The position numbers and the translations under genes are program-made. Of a stretch of DNA of 64,000 nucleotides, positions 1-11,899 are shown in pieces. The notes under the pieces are model-generated. The model was given only the letters and a program-made list of their open reading frames with translations, did not search any database and was not told the DNA's origin. The stretch is from assembly GCA_958295665.1 (NCBI GenBank), contig OY282558.1, forward strand, positions 314,808,092 through 314,872,091, in the 5' to 3' direction. Source of the stretch: Tipula vernalis (taxonomy: Eukaryota; Arthropoda; Insecta; Diptera; Tipulidae). How positions within the stretch are numbered: the first letter of the stretch is position 1; every line of letters starts with the position of its first letter.

Positions 1-410
1 CAGCCGATTGCATTTCACAGAGACTGGATCAAAGTCCATATAAGAGACCAGATGCATATGAGGTCTGAAAAAATATTGAACGTTTCGTTCAGTCCTGGTT
101 CAGCTGTTTCGTGGCCATCATTACAGTAAATAGAGTATCTTAGCACTATAAGAATATTGCTAAAAAAACTAATAGAAAATCGAGCTTCTTTAATGAAGAT
201 AGGGAATCGTTTACTTTGTCATCGAGTAGATGGCATTACCAATAATGTTCTAAAACATAGCCCACATCTAATCGCTTATATTATCGTAAAAATAACTGTT
301 CTATTGCCGAAATTCCATTGTGTGAATTTTTACTAGACAGCTGGAAGTTAACAAAGATATTGGAAGAAAATACCATTCTAATTAGTCTAGTAAGCTACGT
401 AGGACCAAGG
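1..410. other. no recognisable feature
   Basis: AT-rich DNA with only short chance reading frames. I see no domain, splice-flanked exon or terminal repeat here. Confidence 0.5.
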
Positions 411-813
411 CTGGGCAAATTACATTACACTGAGTACTTAAAACTATTTTACGAGTTACAGCAAACTCAGTATACAAATTACAATTACTTTCGAGTGGAG
501 TAACTAAAATACAAGTTACAATTACTTTGAATTGATTTGACAAAATTGGTTTAGTCAAAAAACGTATCATTAGAACAACGCACGATTATTAAAATTAGGT
601 TTTAAACTGATGGCTCTATAACCAGATTTTAATAAGTCTTGTAAAAATTTAAATATTAAATTTCAAAAATTTGAAGTAATTAAAATACATTACTTAGAAT
701 TCAAGAAATTAAAATACAAGATACTGTTACTTGGAAAGTGAGTAATCAAAATATAAATTAAAAATTGTAATTTGTATTTTAATTACTTATACATGCAATT
801 CGTTTCTGCCCAG
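411..813. repeat. possible hAT-like MITE relic
   Basis: The segment starts CTGGGCA and ends TGCCCAG, a 7-bp inverted end of the kind seen in hAT-type MITEs. Inside are several degenerate copies of a word like ACAAGTTACAATTACTTT (for example near 462-490 and 500-530) and their reverse complements near 745-790. This internal pattern is common in old insect MITEs. I could not find an 8-bp target duplication at the two ends, so the boundaries are tentative. Confidence 0.3.
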
Positions 814-834
814 TTTTGAGTAGGACATACCATG

Positions 835-1115
835 GAAACGACCTTAGCTGATAGATTATGGAAGATTGTTGAATCACTGATCATAATGGGACAATTTGGG
901 TTTATTCCTCGCAAATTCACCACCAAATATTCAGAGGGCTTAAGAATCAGTACAGCATGAGCAGATTTAGGGAAGTTTTACCTCAGTGAAGTGTTGTTGG
1001 TGCAGAAGAACCTCAGGGTTCGGTTTTAAGTCCTCTTATGTATATTTTCTATACGACTGACATTCTAATACCCCAGACAAAGGAACACAAAATATTCTAT
1101 TCTACGCGGTGGAAA
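835..1115 (+). pseudogene. jockey-type LINE reverse transcriptase fragment
   Basis: Short decayed piece of a non-LTR reverse transcriptase. Near 890-940 it reads a version of the 'QFGF' motif before the RT fingers. At 1010-1080 a shifted frame reads 'EPQGSVLSPLMYIFYTTDI', matching the GVPQGSVLSPLLY motif of RT block 5 in jockey elements. Stops and at least one frameshift separate the two parts, and neither the YxDD box nor flanking ORFs follow. It is probably a separate copy from the larger LINE starting near 2.6 kb. The family call (jockey clade) rests on motif style only. Confidence 0.6.
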
Positions 1116-2585
1116 ATTAAGAAAAGCCCGTCAAAGTCTCAGTTGTTTTTTTTCTATTCACTCCGAAATTGAGAAATCTGGTTTAAAAAATAAAAGAAAA
1201 ATAAACTTTTCCAGCTTTCAATATACTGAACTCCTTTTTGACAATAGTAAACCAAGCCTCAAAAATTAATTACTGATATTGTACTCTAACTTAACTTTAC
1301 ATCAGACCAATTCTGATATAAGTTCGCAATAACCAGACAATCTGTTCTCCAATTCTGATAAACGTACCTTAGGAAAAGTAACTAAGAAAACTCTTAGGTA
1401 TGTAGTTAACAGTTCAGTACATCTAATTACCATCAGTTACTGATCTAAACCCTACACAACTTAACAAAATTGTTACGTTTAGAATGATTTGCTGCAGGGT
1501 GAGCCGAAGTGAAATTTCTTTATATTGCTAAATATGGAAATTGAATTCATACAAAGCCGCACATGGATGTTGTATTTAGAAATAATCAACGTAACTATTA
1601 CTTATGTTGGGTCTTAAAAGTGATTTAATTTTTCTTAAGGTTTAAAATAGTTTTAAGGTTGTGTTTGAGATAGTTTAACTTAATTTGAAGTTTTAAGCCG
1701 CCTGGTTTTAGTCAGAACTATTTCATCACATTTCAACAACAGAATTAGTTTAAAATTATAAAAACGTTAATATTATGTACTCTTGTATATAAAAATAACT
1801 TCTTCATGAAGTAGTTGATTCTTTCACCATCCGAAGCTAAACAGGATTCCGACTTTAGAATTGGTTGTATAAAACTGTACAATCCAATCGTTACTTTAAT
1901 TCCCCCATCTAATTATTATAGGTGAATACTTTAACTTTACCTAAGTGCATTAGAGACATTGTACTAAGCAAATTGATATTACGGAGAAAAAATCTTTAGC
2001 TGTGGTTTACTATATCAGAAGCAATCTCTGAAATAACCTCTCAAATATTGTAAGGTATAAATAAAGCAGTATTATTAGAAACGAGGATAAAACATGAATG
2101 CCTAATGGGGGAACCAGCGAGTCACTAACAACTTTAAGTAATAATGCGATACACAGAAAGTGCATGTTACTAACCAGCGAATCTTTAAGAACGCTTCGTT
2201 CAGTTCAGCAATCACTTAACAGAGCGACAATTAACGCGCAAACTAAAGGATATGTCAAAATACATCAAAATTTCCACAGCACACTTTTCTTAAAAATAAA
2301 AAATTTTCCCATTCATATTACAATTTAAATACGGTATTTGTCAGTTGTTACAGATTCAGTGGCCGATATGTTAAATCTTCTGTAAGGAAGTAATTTCGTC
2401 AAATTCTTTAAGGTTTCTTACTGATTCGCTAGTTAGGCCTTTAGACTTTAACGTCGATGAACGAATGATTTTTGTTTTTCCCTGAAAAATAAAAATAAAT
2501 ATTGTAAAAATCTATGCACGAGAAAATTTCATACCCGACGCTCACGGAGCGGTTTATGTAAGCATATAAAAACGAATCAACACTA
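1116..2585. other. no gene seen; decayed repeat DNA
   Basis: AT-rich, with stops in all frames. The stretch 1620-1700 resembles the TTTTAAG-rich 3' tail of the jockey element at about 7.05 kb, so part of this may be LINE 3' UTR. A 76-codon frame at 2098-2328 repeats the word CCAGCGA(G/A)TC but has no recognisable domain. Confidence 0.4.
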
Positions 2586-2603
2586 TAAAAGAAATAGAAG
2601 GCG

Positions 2604-3980
2604 GATGTCGAAAAAGAAAAAAGAAATTAATAAATTTCCAAAAACAGGGTATTAGTGTGTGCGAGCGCCCGGTGAGATGTACAGCTCAAAAAAACCAAGC
2701 CCAGCAAAAGGCAGTCGCTGGACCAATAGGTTATCAGCTTTGTAAATGGCATGATCGACAAAGCCAATAACAACATGTTATCCGAACTAGCTAAATTAAA
2801 GAACCTTATAACGGAGTCAAATAAACACCGTTTGTAGGTGGAGGATAAAAACTCCAAAAACATAAACGAGCCGCAATCCGAAAACTGCCAGATGAAGAAA
2901 ACAAACCAAAGTAAGAACACAAAACGGCTAAGAGACATCAATGCAGGTATAATTATTCATGTCAAAAAATTGATTGGTGCTCAGAGCGACTACTCCACCG
3001 AGTCAGAAGAAGAGATGGATATAAACGACAATATCGTCATCAAACGAAGAGGGTACAAAAGAAAAACGAAAAATACGAGATTGAGGAAGTTCAAAAAATA
3101 CCAGCACAGATAGGCGGCAAATTTAATAAAGTGCCCGTTGATGTCGTACCAGACACAACAGTTCACCGAAAGGGTAAAAACAAAAAAGCACCTCCAATAA
3201 TCCTCAAAAAATTGGCGGTAAACAAAATCCCAATTTTACAAGCAACCATTGCCAAACAAGCCGGAGCAATGCTCAGATTCACTACGAACAACGGAAAATA
3301 GATAAGTGTAACTGTTTAAGCCAGCAACATGACACAACATAAACAACTTGTCGAAGAACTAAAGAAAGATAATTTGGAATTTTATACATATACAAGGAAA
3401 AACCAGAAACCAAAAGTAATGATTCTTCGGGGAATATACCAATATACCGCAGTAGAAGAAACAAAAGATGACATAAAAACAAAAGGACTTGATATATTAA
3501 GCGTCTACCTAGTGAGAAGGACCACAACTGAGGCAAATGGCAAAGAAAAACGCATTAAACTAGCATGTTTACAGCAGCCAAGATTGCAGATATTATAATA
3601 TTTCAGGGATGCTGCAATTACAGAATAAATTAGGAGCTAAAAAAGAAACCAACACTGTCGCAGTGTAGGAAATACTAGGCATTTGACCATGCAGCATCCA
3701 GCTGCAATATGAAGTACACTTGCGTGAAATATACATCAAGCAAAAACGAACCAGGCAACTTCCCCAGGAATATAAATAGACAAGTCCCGGAATTATGTGT
3801 GAACTGTAGAGGAGACAATGTGGCCAGCTACATGAAGCGCCCAGAACGAATAAGACTTGAAGGTAAGTCATGTAGAGGCAACAAGACGTTTATTACAAAG
3901 GGTGCTCCCCCCCCCCCCGAGCGGCAGACTCTTCAACTCAAACTATATAAGAACGGATGTTTCTTTTGCTGACTCTCTGA
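2604..3980 (+). pseudogene. jockey LINE ORF1 (nucleic-acid-binding, gag-like) remnant
   Basis: Remnant of ORF1, the RNA-binding chaperone of jockey-type LINEs. The clearest block is 3329-3598, reading '...FYTYTRKNQKPKVMILRGI', the hallmark of the pre-C2HC domain of arthropod LINE ORF1 proteins. Downstream, 3709-3850 reads 'ELCVNCRGDNVASYMKRP', a decayed zinc-knuckle block of the C-x2-C type with later histidine and cysteine changed. The basic N-terminal part (2604-3115) is lysine-rich and low in complexity. A 12-C run at 3907-3918 shifts the frame near the C-terminus. Not functional. Confidence 0.65.
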
Positions 3981-4225
3981 GGCCAAAGTCTGCTGAGCCT
4001 CAACTCAATCCCAATGATCCTGGCCTGGCAGTTCCCGGGAATAGCGGCCAACGAGTTTAAAAGAACACGAAACACAAGAATTTTTTAAAAAATCCCAGAC
4101 CCTCTTTGGTATGGACTTTGCGTCTTAAAAAACAAACATCTCGAGTATCATGAGTAAGCTTAAATCCATTCAGAACATATCAGTGCAAAGGACTATGTAC
4201 CTAAATTTCCTAAGTCGGTTCACAA

Positions 4226-6960
4226 AATGAATGTTATTTATTTAAATTGTAATGGTCTCATCAGTTCGGCAATAGGCCAAGAATTAGCCATATTCATCAA
4301 AAAAAAAAAAAACAGCCACGTATAATCTGCTTGAGTGAGACCAAACTCAAAAACAAACACTCGCTTTATATCGATGGATGTTCAATTTATCGAACAAACG
4401 CAAAAAAAAGATCTTCGGGTGACCATCCTGTTAAGAAAACAAATCACTCGGAACCAAGGGCCATTATACGAGAAAACTACACAGCTTTAGTGCGTATGGG
4501 TGAGGGAAGAAATTCTATACGACTTTTGTTCAGACCACTTGCCTGTTGTTCAGGACAACCGAGGGTTTTGACATGGTCGAACCGTGGCATCGTGACGGGG
4601 CGCTAGATTACAAAAACGCTGTCTGGCTAGGGTATAGGCATTATATGCACTCTAGGGTGGAGGCGGTCCCAGACACCTCGCTAAAATCGATAGAAGAAAT
4701 CGGGCCAAGGGTATCTCTACTAACACAAAACTTAGGAAGAAATGTACCTCAGCTGGACTTAGGCGCTGGGCAGAACCAAATTCCAAAGGTGATTGTGGAA
4801 ACGATCAAAGCAAGGAATTTCTGTCGTGGAATGCATCGTAAGATACCCTTGCTGGACAATTTCATTAGCAAGCTGTGTTCAGGAAAAAATTAACCAATAT
4901 AAAGCCAGACAGGCCAAACGTATTTAAATGTATAAATACCTTAAAAGCGGCTAGAAATACAAACAGAGTTTTGGAGGAAGAAAAGGATGAAAAAAACCCA
5001 ATTATTAACCTACAGACGATTGCAGATAGGCTAGTAGACTATTACGAAATAGTATTTATCACAAAAATCAAGCATTACAAAATAGCTGCGAGGATGTATT
5101 GAGGGATTTTGCGTTATGCCACAGTATTCCGTATAACTTTTACGAGGTTGCTACTGATGTAGACAAAATTAGGACAATGATCTTCCGGTTCAAAAACAAA
5201 CAAGCGCCAGGAGTTGATGGGGACTCAAATAAAGCCATAATAAATCTGCCGCTCTCAGCCATTAGAGAACTAGTGGTAATTATAAATGCCAGCCATGTAT
5301 GAGAACGCCTATTTTCCAGTCACTTGGAAGTTATCAAAAACAATAGTCTTGCCACAACCTGGAAAGCCAGGAAATCTGGAGAACACCAGACCTTTCAGCT
5401 TATTATGCGGTACGAGAAAGCTAGCAGAACGAGTTTTTTATCGACGACTATTAGACTCTGGCGACGCTGGATACTGGGAAAACAGAGTAATGTGTTCTTC
5501 ACGAAAATCGAAGATGGATGAGACAATATTTTAATAAAAATTTAAAACATCACAACATTGGCGGAATACAAAACTCGTATACAATATCGGAGCAAATGTT
5601 TTAATTCATAGGCAGTTACCAACTTAATGATTACAATTTTATTTTAATGTTGGAAGCTGTCAAAATGAAAAGTAAACACATCAACTAGTAAATTTTTTGA
5701 TTACAATTATTTACATAGTTTATATAATTAATTTAAATTAATAATAATTAATAATTTATTGAATGTTGATTATTTATATAATTTGATAACTGCAAAGAAT
5801 TGTTAACAGAGCTAAGTATAATCAAATTGAATTATAACTTATAATAATTTTAATAAAATTTGACAATTTTTCTTATTGATTTTGCAGATACACTTTGGAT
5901 TTTTAATTTTAAAGATGAAGGTTTGAAGTCATCACAAACCAAATAGAGATAAATATCTTTGGCCTTAAATTTGATATTAAATCTAATTTCCTCTTTATTT
6001 TAGGAACGACGTTGAACGCTTCGGTGTTAGCAGTCTCAATTCGGCATATGATTCCCGACGAGCAGTTTGGATTTGTGCAAAACAGGTCTACAACTATTGT
6101 TATGCCAAACAAGCAAAAAAATACCATAAAATCGTGGCTACCGTATCGGCATAAGGGCCTAATGTATAAACTGGTATTCTGCGGAGTACCTCAAGTAGTA
6201 ACAGCAATCATATCTAACAGAAAGAAAATTGTTTTTCAATATCATTAGGTCAAGGGTGGGAGTCCTACAGGGTTCGTCTTAGGATCACTGCTGTATATCT
6301 TTTTCATACATGACATCCCGATCCGGTAATACCTGAGACGAAACTCCAAATTTTCGCAGATGACACCACAGTTTTTACATACAGCCAAAGCAAGTAATAG
6401 GCAGCCTCACTGCCTATTACAATCGCTGGAATATCGACATAAATGCAGCAAAGACACAGCTAATGTTCTTTTATCCAAAAAAGGCTACGAGAACAAGTTA
6501 AAAAAGGTCACTTTCATCATGATAGGCAGGCAGGTTTAGTGACACCCACTGGGCTGTGGACCTTGTCGAGCGACCTAAACTTCAAAAAAACAAATAAATA
6601 ATATAAAAAAATTGGCTGGTTACGCATTCAGGATGCTGTTTCCGGTCCTTAACCGAGATAGCGAATTGGACTATTGAAACAAACTCATTATATACAAACT
6701 CTATATCAGACCTATAATTACGTATGCAGCCCCTGCTTGGTACGACTTGGCAAATAAAACCCAAAGGAACTACCTATAAAAAATTCAAAACAAGGCACTG
6801 AGATTTGTGTTTAATAGTTGGCCCCGCCCCTCAGAGTTTAGGCTGACGTCACACATAAACTTACATGAGTCACAGACTACTGGAGAAAAGGCTTGATTGC
6901 CGAAGAACAGATTCAAATACGTTCCCAAACAATGCATTGTTGCTTTTGCTTGGCTGGCTA
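4226..6960 (+). pseudogene. jockey LINE ORF2 (endonuclease-reverse transcriptase) remnant
   Basis: Decayed ORF2. The start (4227 onward) reads 'MNVIYLNCNGLISSAI' and then 'ICLSETKLKN', matching the N-terminal and Glu-containing motifs of the apurinic-type endonuclease. The RT begins with 'NKQAPGVDGDSNKAI' near 5195, then '...TWKLSKTIVLPQPGKP' near 5320. After an insertion it resumes at 6045 with 'IPDEQFGF'. A stretch near 6720-6800 reads the 'ITYAAPAWYDLA' type C-terminal motif. There are more than ten stops or frameshifts. No YxDD box is readable in one frame with its neighbours. Confidence 0.68.
5535..6003. other. AT-rich block interrupting the LINE RT
   Basis: About 470 bases, strongly AT-rich, separating two RT segments that belong to one LINE. 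I found no clear inverted ends or target duplication, so its nature is open (decayed MITE or filler). Confidence 0.4.
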
Positions 6961-7140
6961 TTCCAAATACATTTATATTATTTTGTACATTTTATTTATA
7001 TTATTATTATTATTAATATTTTTTACTTTACAATTTTAATTAAAACCTAGTTTTAAGCATAGTTTTAAGCTAGTTTCTAAGTAAACGCGCAAAGCTATAA
7101 ATCTCATAAAAGGCATTAGGCTTACTAAAAATAAATCAAA

Positions 7141-7507
7141 TTAAAATATTTAAGATAAAACCCACAGGGTTACTGTAGATCTAAATAGTATCAATCTGTA
7201 CAAAAAATGTGTTTATATATCATGTAAATAAAAATGTTTTGAATCCGATTCTGACGATAAAACCAAATTTTTCATAGCAAAACGCATAAAACATATGGGA
7301 ATTCATTTTTTCCTAAGACAAATTTTTAAATGAAAACGCTACAAATTGGTGATTATGATCTCTGAGATATTTTCATAAATGTTTGAATTCCAACATATAT
7401 CAACATCGGTAAGAAAATCGTTTTCATTTTCTTGTAGTAATTGGTTTATTTATACCAACATTAATAAACTTTTCATAACAACTTCAGTCTGGTCAAATTG
7501 AAATAAA
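7141..7507. other. no recognisable feature
   Basis: AT-rich DNA between the LINE tail and the Harbinger element, with no coding or repeat signal that I can support. Confidence 0.4.
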
Positions 7508-7669
7508 GGACGTGTCCGATTTCTGTGCGAAATAATTTTTTTGTGATAAATTAATGTTAAACTGTACGCAACCAAATTATCACAGCACCGGTGTGTTATA
7601 ATTTTGACATGTCCGTAATAATTCTTGTTTCTGTGCCGGTGAAGTAAACAAAATAAGTTTTACGAGTAT

Positions 7670-7981
7670 TTAATTTAATTTTATTTTATTTATATAATAT
7701 AATAAGTTCCAGCATTTTCTAGTGTCCAGCATTTTGTGAACAATATCACAAACTGTGGATCTTGATATGTTCATTGCTGCACCTACAATTTTATAACTAG
7801 TCCCACTTGTCAGCCACAGCAAAAATATCATTAGTTCCATTTCCGGTCCCCAACCATGTATAGCGATGAAAGTGTTGGACGATATCCTTAAATACATTCT
7901 CGTCACAGGATCATTATAACTAGGTATTGAATTAACAATAGTGTTTGTTGAGGGAATTGTGTACATTATTGGTCGCTGCAA
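7670..7981 (-). pseudogene. Harbinger transposase N-terminal fragment
   Basis: A 103-codon minus-strand frame whose centre reads 'LWLTSGTSYKIVGAAMNISR' followed by 'STVCDIVHKM'. This is the helix-turn-helix block that precedes the DDE nuclease in HARBI1-like transposases ('FL..LATG.SYR.V...F.IS.STVC.I'). The DDE nuclease is absent, as the element ends shortly afterwards. It would have been the DNA-recognition part of a cut-and-paste transposase. It is non-functional now, and lies inside the terminal repeats at 7508 and 8372. Confidence 0.65.
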
Positions 7982-8097
7982 GAAAGAATTTTGTTAATAT
8001 TTATAAATACTAGAGGGCAATACCTATCATACATACCTGGGAGTTTATGAGATACATTATTAAAGGTCGCGTAAAGTTCCATGTTCTTCTCATTAAA

Positions 8098-8153
8098 CAC
8101 ATGTCACCCGAACTTAATATTTAGTACACACATGTAACCCGAACTTAATATTT
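8098..8153. repeat. two tandem 31-bp subterminal repeats
   Basis: CACATGT(C/A)ACCCGAACTTAATATTT occurs at 8098 and again at 8129, 31 bases apart with one change in the shared core. The pair lies inside the Harbinger element, so it may be a subterminal binding repeat. Confidence 0.6.
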
Positions 8154-8624
8154 GGATCAAATTCTGCTTCTATCATTTTATAAACACTTTTAAATAACTC
8201 TCTATGTACAATTTGTGGTTTGTTGCATTTCCAAATGTCAATTTTATTATGTCAAAATTATTTCAGTATTCTTACAGCAAATGAACTTATTTCAAATATG
8301 GAAGAGAAAATTATTTCACTAATGTCAAATTTATCACAAAAAAATAATTTGGCACAGAAATCGGACACGTCCAAAAGCATACAAAAAAAAGTGTGGTCAC
8401 TAGGTGTGTTGCAAGGCAGCACAAATTTGGTAAAATCGAACCAAAAAGTACAGCCTGGGGAGATTTAAAGTTCAAAAATTGCCGGAAAACAAATACTGTA
8501 CTATTTTACATAGTCAGAGCCAATAAAAATGAAAGTTCGAAAAATATATTTTAGACATAATTTAATTTTAATATTTCTTCAATTAATATTAAGTTAATAC
8601 CACTATATCCTTCTTGTATGTTGT

Positions 8625-9041
8625 TGTTACGTTTTTGCCTTCTCAATCAAATTTCGGATTGTGAATAAAACCAATTCAATTCAATTTATCACCAACGAAT
8701 TTATTTATTGAACACCAAAAATTAATACAACACAATTTGTTAACACTAATTTACAAAATCACCATTTATAGTTTTTGCACAATTTTTCTGATCACTTGAA
8801 ATTTTTATATCGCACTAAAACACTTTTTAAATCACTTTGAATTTCATTTTTTAATCTTTGCACTATCGCTTTTCAAATACTAGTAATCTAGAATTCATCT
8901 ATTGTAGAATCTCGCTTTCCAAATAAGAATAGTCTAGGAACGTTTTGAACCATTTTTTATTGAAAAATTCTATTTTAGTACAGTAAAACATTGCGCTATT
9001 AATTTAACTTATTCTATTATTCCCTAAGTGACACTGTAACA
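8625..9041 (-). repeat. LTR (3' LTR of a minus-strand LTR retrotransposon remnant)
   Basis: Runs from TGTTAC to GTAACA, an inverted 6-bp end, and aligns along most of its length with the solo LTR at 13251-13713 (shared blocks such as TTTATCACCAACGAATTTAT). On the minus strand it carries an AATAAA-type signal near 8697-8710. Directly outside its 9041 end the minus strand is purine-rich (AGGTGAGGGGTAG at 9042-9054), as expected for the polypurine tract before a 3' LTR. It has no matching flanks, as expected for one end of a larger, now truncated element. Confidence 0.65.
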
Positions 9042-9380
9042 CTACCCCTCACCTAAGCCTGTTCGTCTCGAGCAGGACCCAAATCACCTCATCTGTAGAG
9101 GGCACACCTATCTAAAAACACAACCTTAGATTTACCTTTTTGTCCGTTCCCAGTCCTGTTCCTGTAGGGGCCGTCCATACGGGTTGCAGTTTTGACGATT
9201 GATCCTCCTTCTTTCGTTGTGGGTTGTGAAGCTACACAAATTGCCCTTCCTGGAATCTTTGGTTATTTTCACATATGTCATATCGAAATTGTATCGAGTC
9301 GCCCAACTCACGCACTTCTCTTAACACAACACAGCACTTCTTACTTAACAGTTGCTTAATCTGTTAGTCGCTTTACTGTG
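9042..9380 (-). other. internal remnant of the same LTR retrotransposon
   Basis: This block is less AT-rich than its surroundings and joins the LTR at a polypurine-like tract. Minus-strand frames give only short stretches and no motif that I can name. I infer it is the last part of the internal region before the 3' LTR. Confidence 0.4.
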
Positions 9381-9524
9381 GAATTCCCCTTAAATTTAAG
9401 TGGCAGCTCGCTTTTATACACAGATAGTGTTAAGTACAAACGTACTGATTTAGCGAATTACATTCACTTAATCAAAAATCTCAAAAAAACTATTGTTTCT
9501 GTGTGTTTTACAAAGGCTTTCACA

Positions 9525-9960
9525 AATCCTTTTAGAACAATTTTCATTGATTACTTCAAAAAAGAAAAACAATCAATAGCGACTATTATGCGAGCTTAGT
9601 GGAGCGTTTAAGTAATGAAATAAAGAAAAAATCACCGAATTTGGCAAACAAAAAGGTGCTGTTTCATCAATTAATGTATCAACTCACACATCTATTATCG
9701 CGATTGGCAAAATCAAACAGTTAAATTTCGAATCGCCCCGTCATGCACCCTATTCGCCAGATTTAGCCCCTTGGATTATTTTGTTTTTCCAAACTTTAAA
9801 AAAATGGATTGGTGGTAAAAAATTTGCCAACAATGAAGGAGTTGAATGCTATTTTGAGAAGCTCGATGGTTCTTAATATAGACAAAGTATCAAAATTTTA
9901 TCGAGTTAAAAGGAGACTGTGTTGAGAATTAAATATATTTCTTTATAAAATTTTTGTATT
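9525..9960 (+). pseudogene. mariner transposase C-terminal fragment
   Basis: Decayed 3' part of a mariner transposase. It reads 'TIFIDYFKKEKQSI' (around the second catalytic Asp region), then, after a frameshift, 'YASLVERLSNEIKKKSPNLA' and 'NKKVLFHQ'. Further on is the 'HAPYSPDLAP' region, split by stops (9740-9770), and the 'LKKWIGGKKF' region near 9800. This order matches the C-terminal half of mariner DD34D enzymes, which cut and paste at TA sites. There are several stops and frameshifts, and the N-terminal half and left terminal repeat are missing. Confidence 0.7.
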
Positions 9961-11895
9961 TTCTTTGTAAGGTTGGATACTTCGAGAGCTACCCTCGAAT
10001 ATAATACGAATTATTCTTTATAAATATCACGAGACACCTCCTACGTTGATTTCCACATTTTTATATAGAAAATCAAATGAACTCCTCCTCTATAATTAAA
10101 AACAACATACATAAATACTGCATCATTTTGGATTTTTTATGTAATGCTTTGTTAAGCTTTGTTAATTCGATACAGATCTCGTATACATAAAGCGTAGATA
10201 TTTTATAACAGATAACGAATATAAAGCATATCAGGTAACAAAATAAAAAGTAATTTCAAAGGCACTTAAATTATCATAAACATTTCAACTACCATAACAT
10301 AATTTATCATATTTTTGGTTCTTTTTTGACATAAACCGAAAATAATTTTTTATTTTGATTATTATATTTCGTATAAAAACAATAATTATCTTTACAACAA
10401 AAAATAAATTCTATTAAAATATTTAAAAATAAAATTAAAATAATTATATAAAGACAGTTCAATGATCAAACCGTTACATTGAACTTCGTTGTAGTGTACC
10501 TATATAGTATAAAAATAATTACAAACTTTTCCCAAAAACATAATTTCGTTTTTTATTTTTTATTATTTTTTAAATTAAATGCATTGAGTATAAAACATGA
10601 ACTGAACAAAAAAAATGTTTCCTTGATTTTTCAATGCTTCTTACTTTTGGCTTTTTTTTAATATAATAAAAATTATCATAAATGGCAGCCCATTTTGACC
10701 AAATGATTATAATTATAATATTTTATTTTATTTTATTTTATTTTTTGTTTTATATAAAAAAAAAATTAAATATTATATTAATTTTTTTTACTGATGATTT
10801 TATTGTTGTTCATCGTGGTCCAAATTGTATATAGCCATCCTGTATGAAAATTAAATTCCATATGTATATTATGTTATATAAGCTTTCTCATTCGTTTATG
10901 AATGAGAAATGAGAAGGAAGAAGAAAATACAACTGCACACTAAAAATTAAAATAAATGAAAATTTTTGATTTATTTATACGATAATTCCAATTAAAACTT
11001 AAAGATAATAAAAATGCATGAAAAAAGAAAGGCTTACATGAATTATTACCTAACCGGCCAAGAAGGGTAGACGTACAAGTATAATTATTACATTTTATAT
11101 AATCGCCTGTGTTTTTATGTGAGTTTAGATACGTTTTTGTTTTTAATTTTAATGGCTTGATTATGGTAAACATTTAATTATGACTTAATTAAAATACAAC
11201 AATTTAATCTTACCGGTTAAATATTTAATAACAATTTTTTTATAGTTGAGTGAACTGTTTCCAAATTGAATGCGACTGAACATTTACAACTATTTTCCTG
11301 CAAAAAACTTAATATTTCTCCAATTCTGTAAGAAGGTTGTGACGTGTAACATTCAATTATAGATTGAATATACCATATATGTATATGATGACCATTTTCA
11401 ATATAAGTGAGATTAGGTTAGTTTTGGTGAAATATGTATTATTCATTTAGTGGATTATCAATGCAAAAATTAAGCAAAAAATTTAACTTAACCTAGTTAA
11501 AACGAGTAATTTTTCAGTATGCCTCTTTTGGAAAGATTTCTTCATAGTGTTAAGACAGCTTATGGAAATTTCGGCATGATGAATTTTGAAAGATGAAATA
11601 AGTTTGCTTCATTTATTATTCCTTGGTTTGTTCTCTATGTGTATATTTCGGCCTGGTAAATTCGAGAAGGTAAACTGAGTATTCATTCATCAATTCTCCT
11701 TTGGAAAAAATTGTTCAAAGGCTCAATGCAGATTATATAAAAATTATTTTATAGCTTTAGTTTGCGAATCCTATTCAGATTTATTCGCAAAACCAAAATG
11801 ATTTGTTTTTATTTTTTTTAAAAAATTGTTTCCTTCATACAACCAAAAACTATGGCAATCAAAAATTCTTTGTAAAAAAATCGACTTTTCATGGA
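9961..11895. other. no gene seen
   Basis: Nearly 2 kb of very AT-rich DNA with many A/T homopolymers and TTTTA repeats near 10720-10745. Short frames at 10479-10661 and 10940-11173 are low-complexity and show no domain. Confidence 0.5.
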
Positions 11896-11899
11896 AATC

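Larger units (their letters stand above)
2586..7140 (+). mobile_element. near full-span but broken jockey-type LINE
   Basis: One non-LTR retrotransposon copy can be followed in order. ORF1 with a pre-zinc-knuckle domain (about 2604-3980) is followed by the ORF2 endonuclease (4227-4560), RT (5100-5450 and 6012-6560), and the C-terminal tail (6650-6960), then an AT-rich 3' end with AATAAA-like words to about 7140. Every segment has stops and frameshifts, and an unrelated 470-base AT-rich block sits in the RT at 5535-6003. The order and spacing are those of jockey elements. It is long dead. Confidence 0.7.
7508..8372 (-). mobile_element. short PIF/Harbinger element with 41-bp inverted ends
   Basis: The first 41 bases (7508-7548, starting GGACGTGTCCGATTTCTGTG) and the last 41 (8332-8372) are inverted copies matching at 39 of 41 positions. 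Both flanks carry AAA, compatible with the 3-bp target duplication of the Harbinger superfamily, though AAA is weak evidence in this DNA. Between the ends lies a transposase fragment on the minus strand (7670-7981). At 865 bp the element is far too short for a full transposase plus accessory gene, so it is an internally deleted, non-autonomous copy. Confidence 0.75.
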
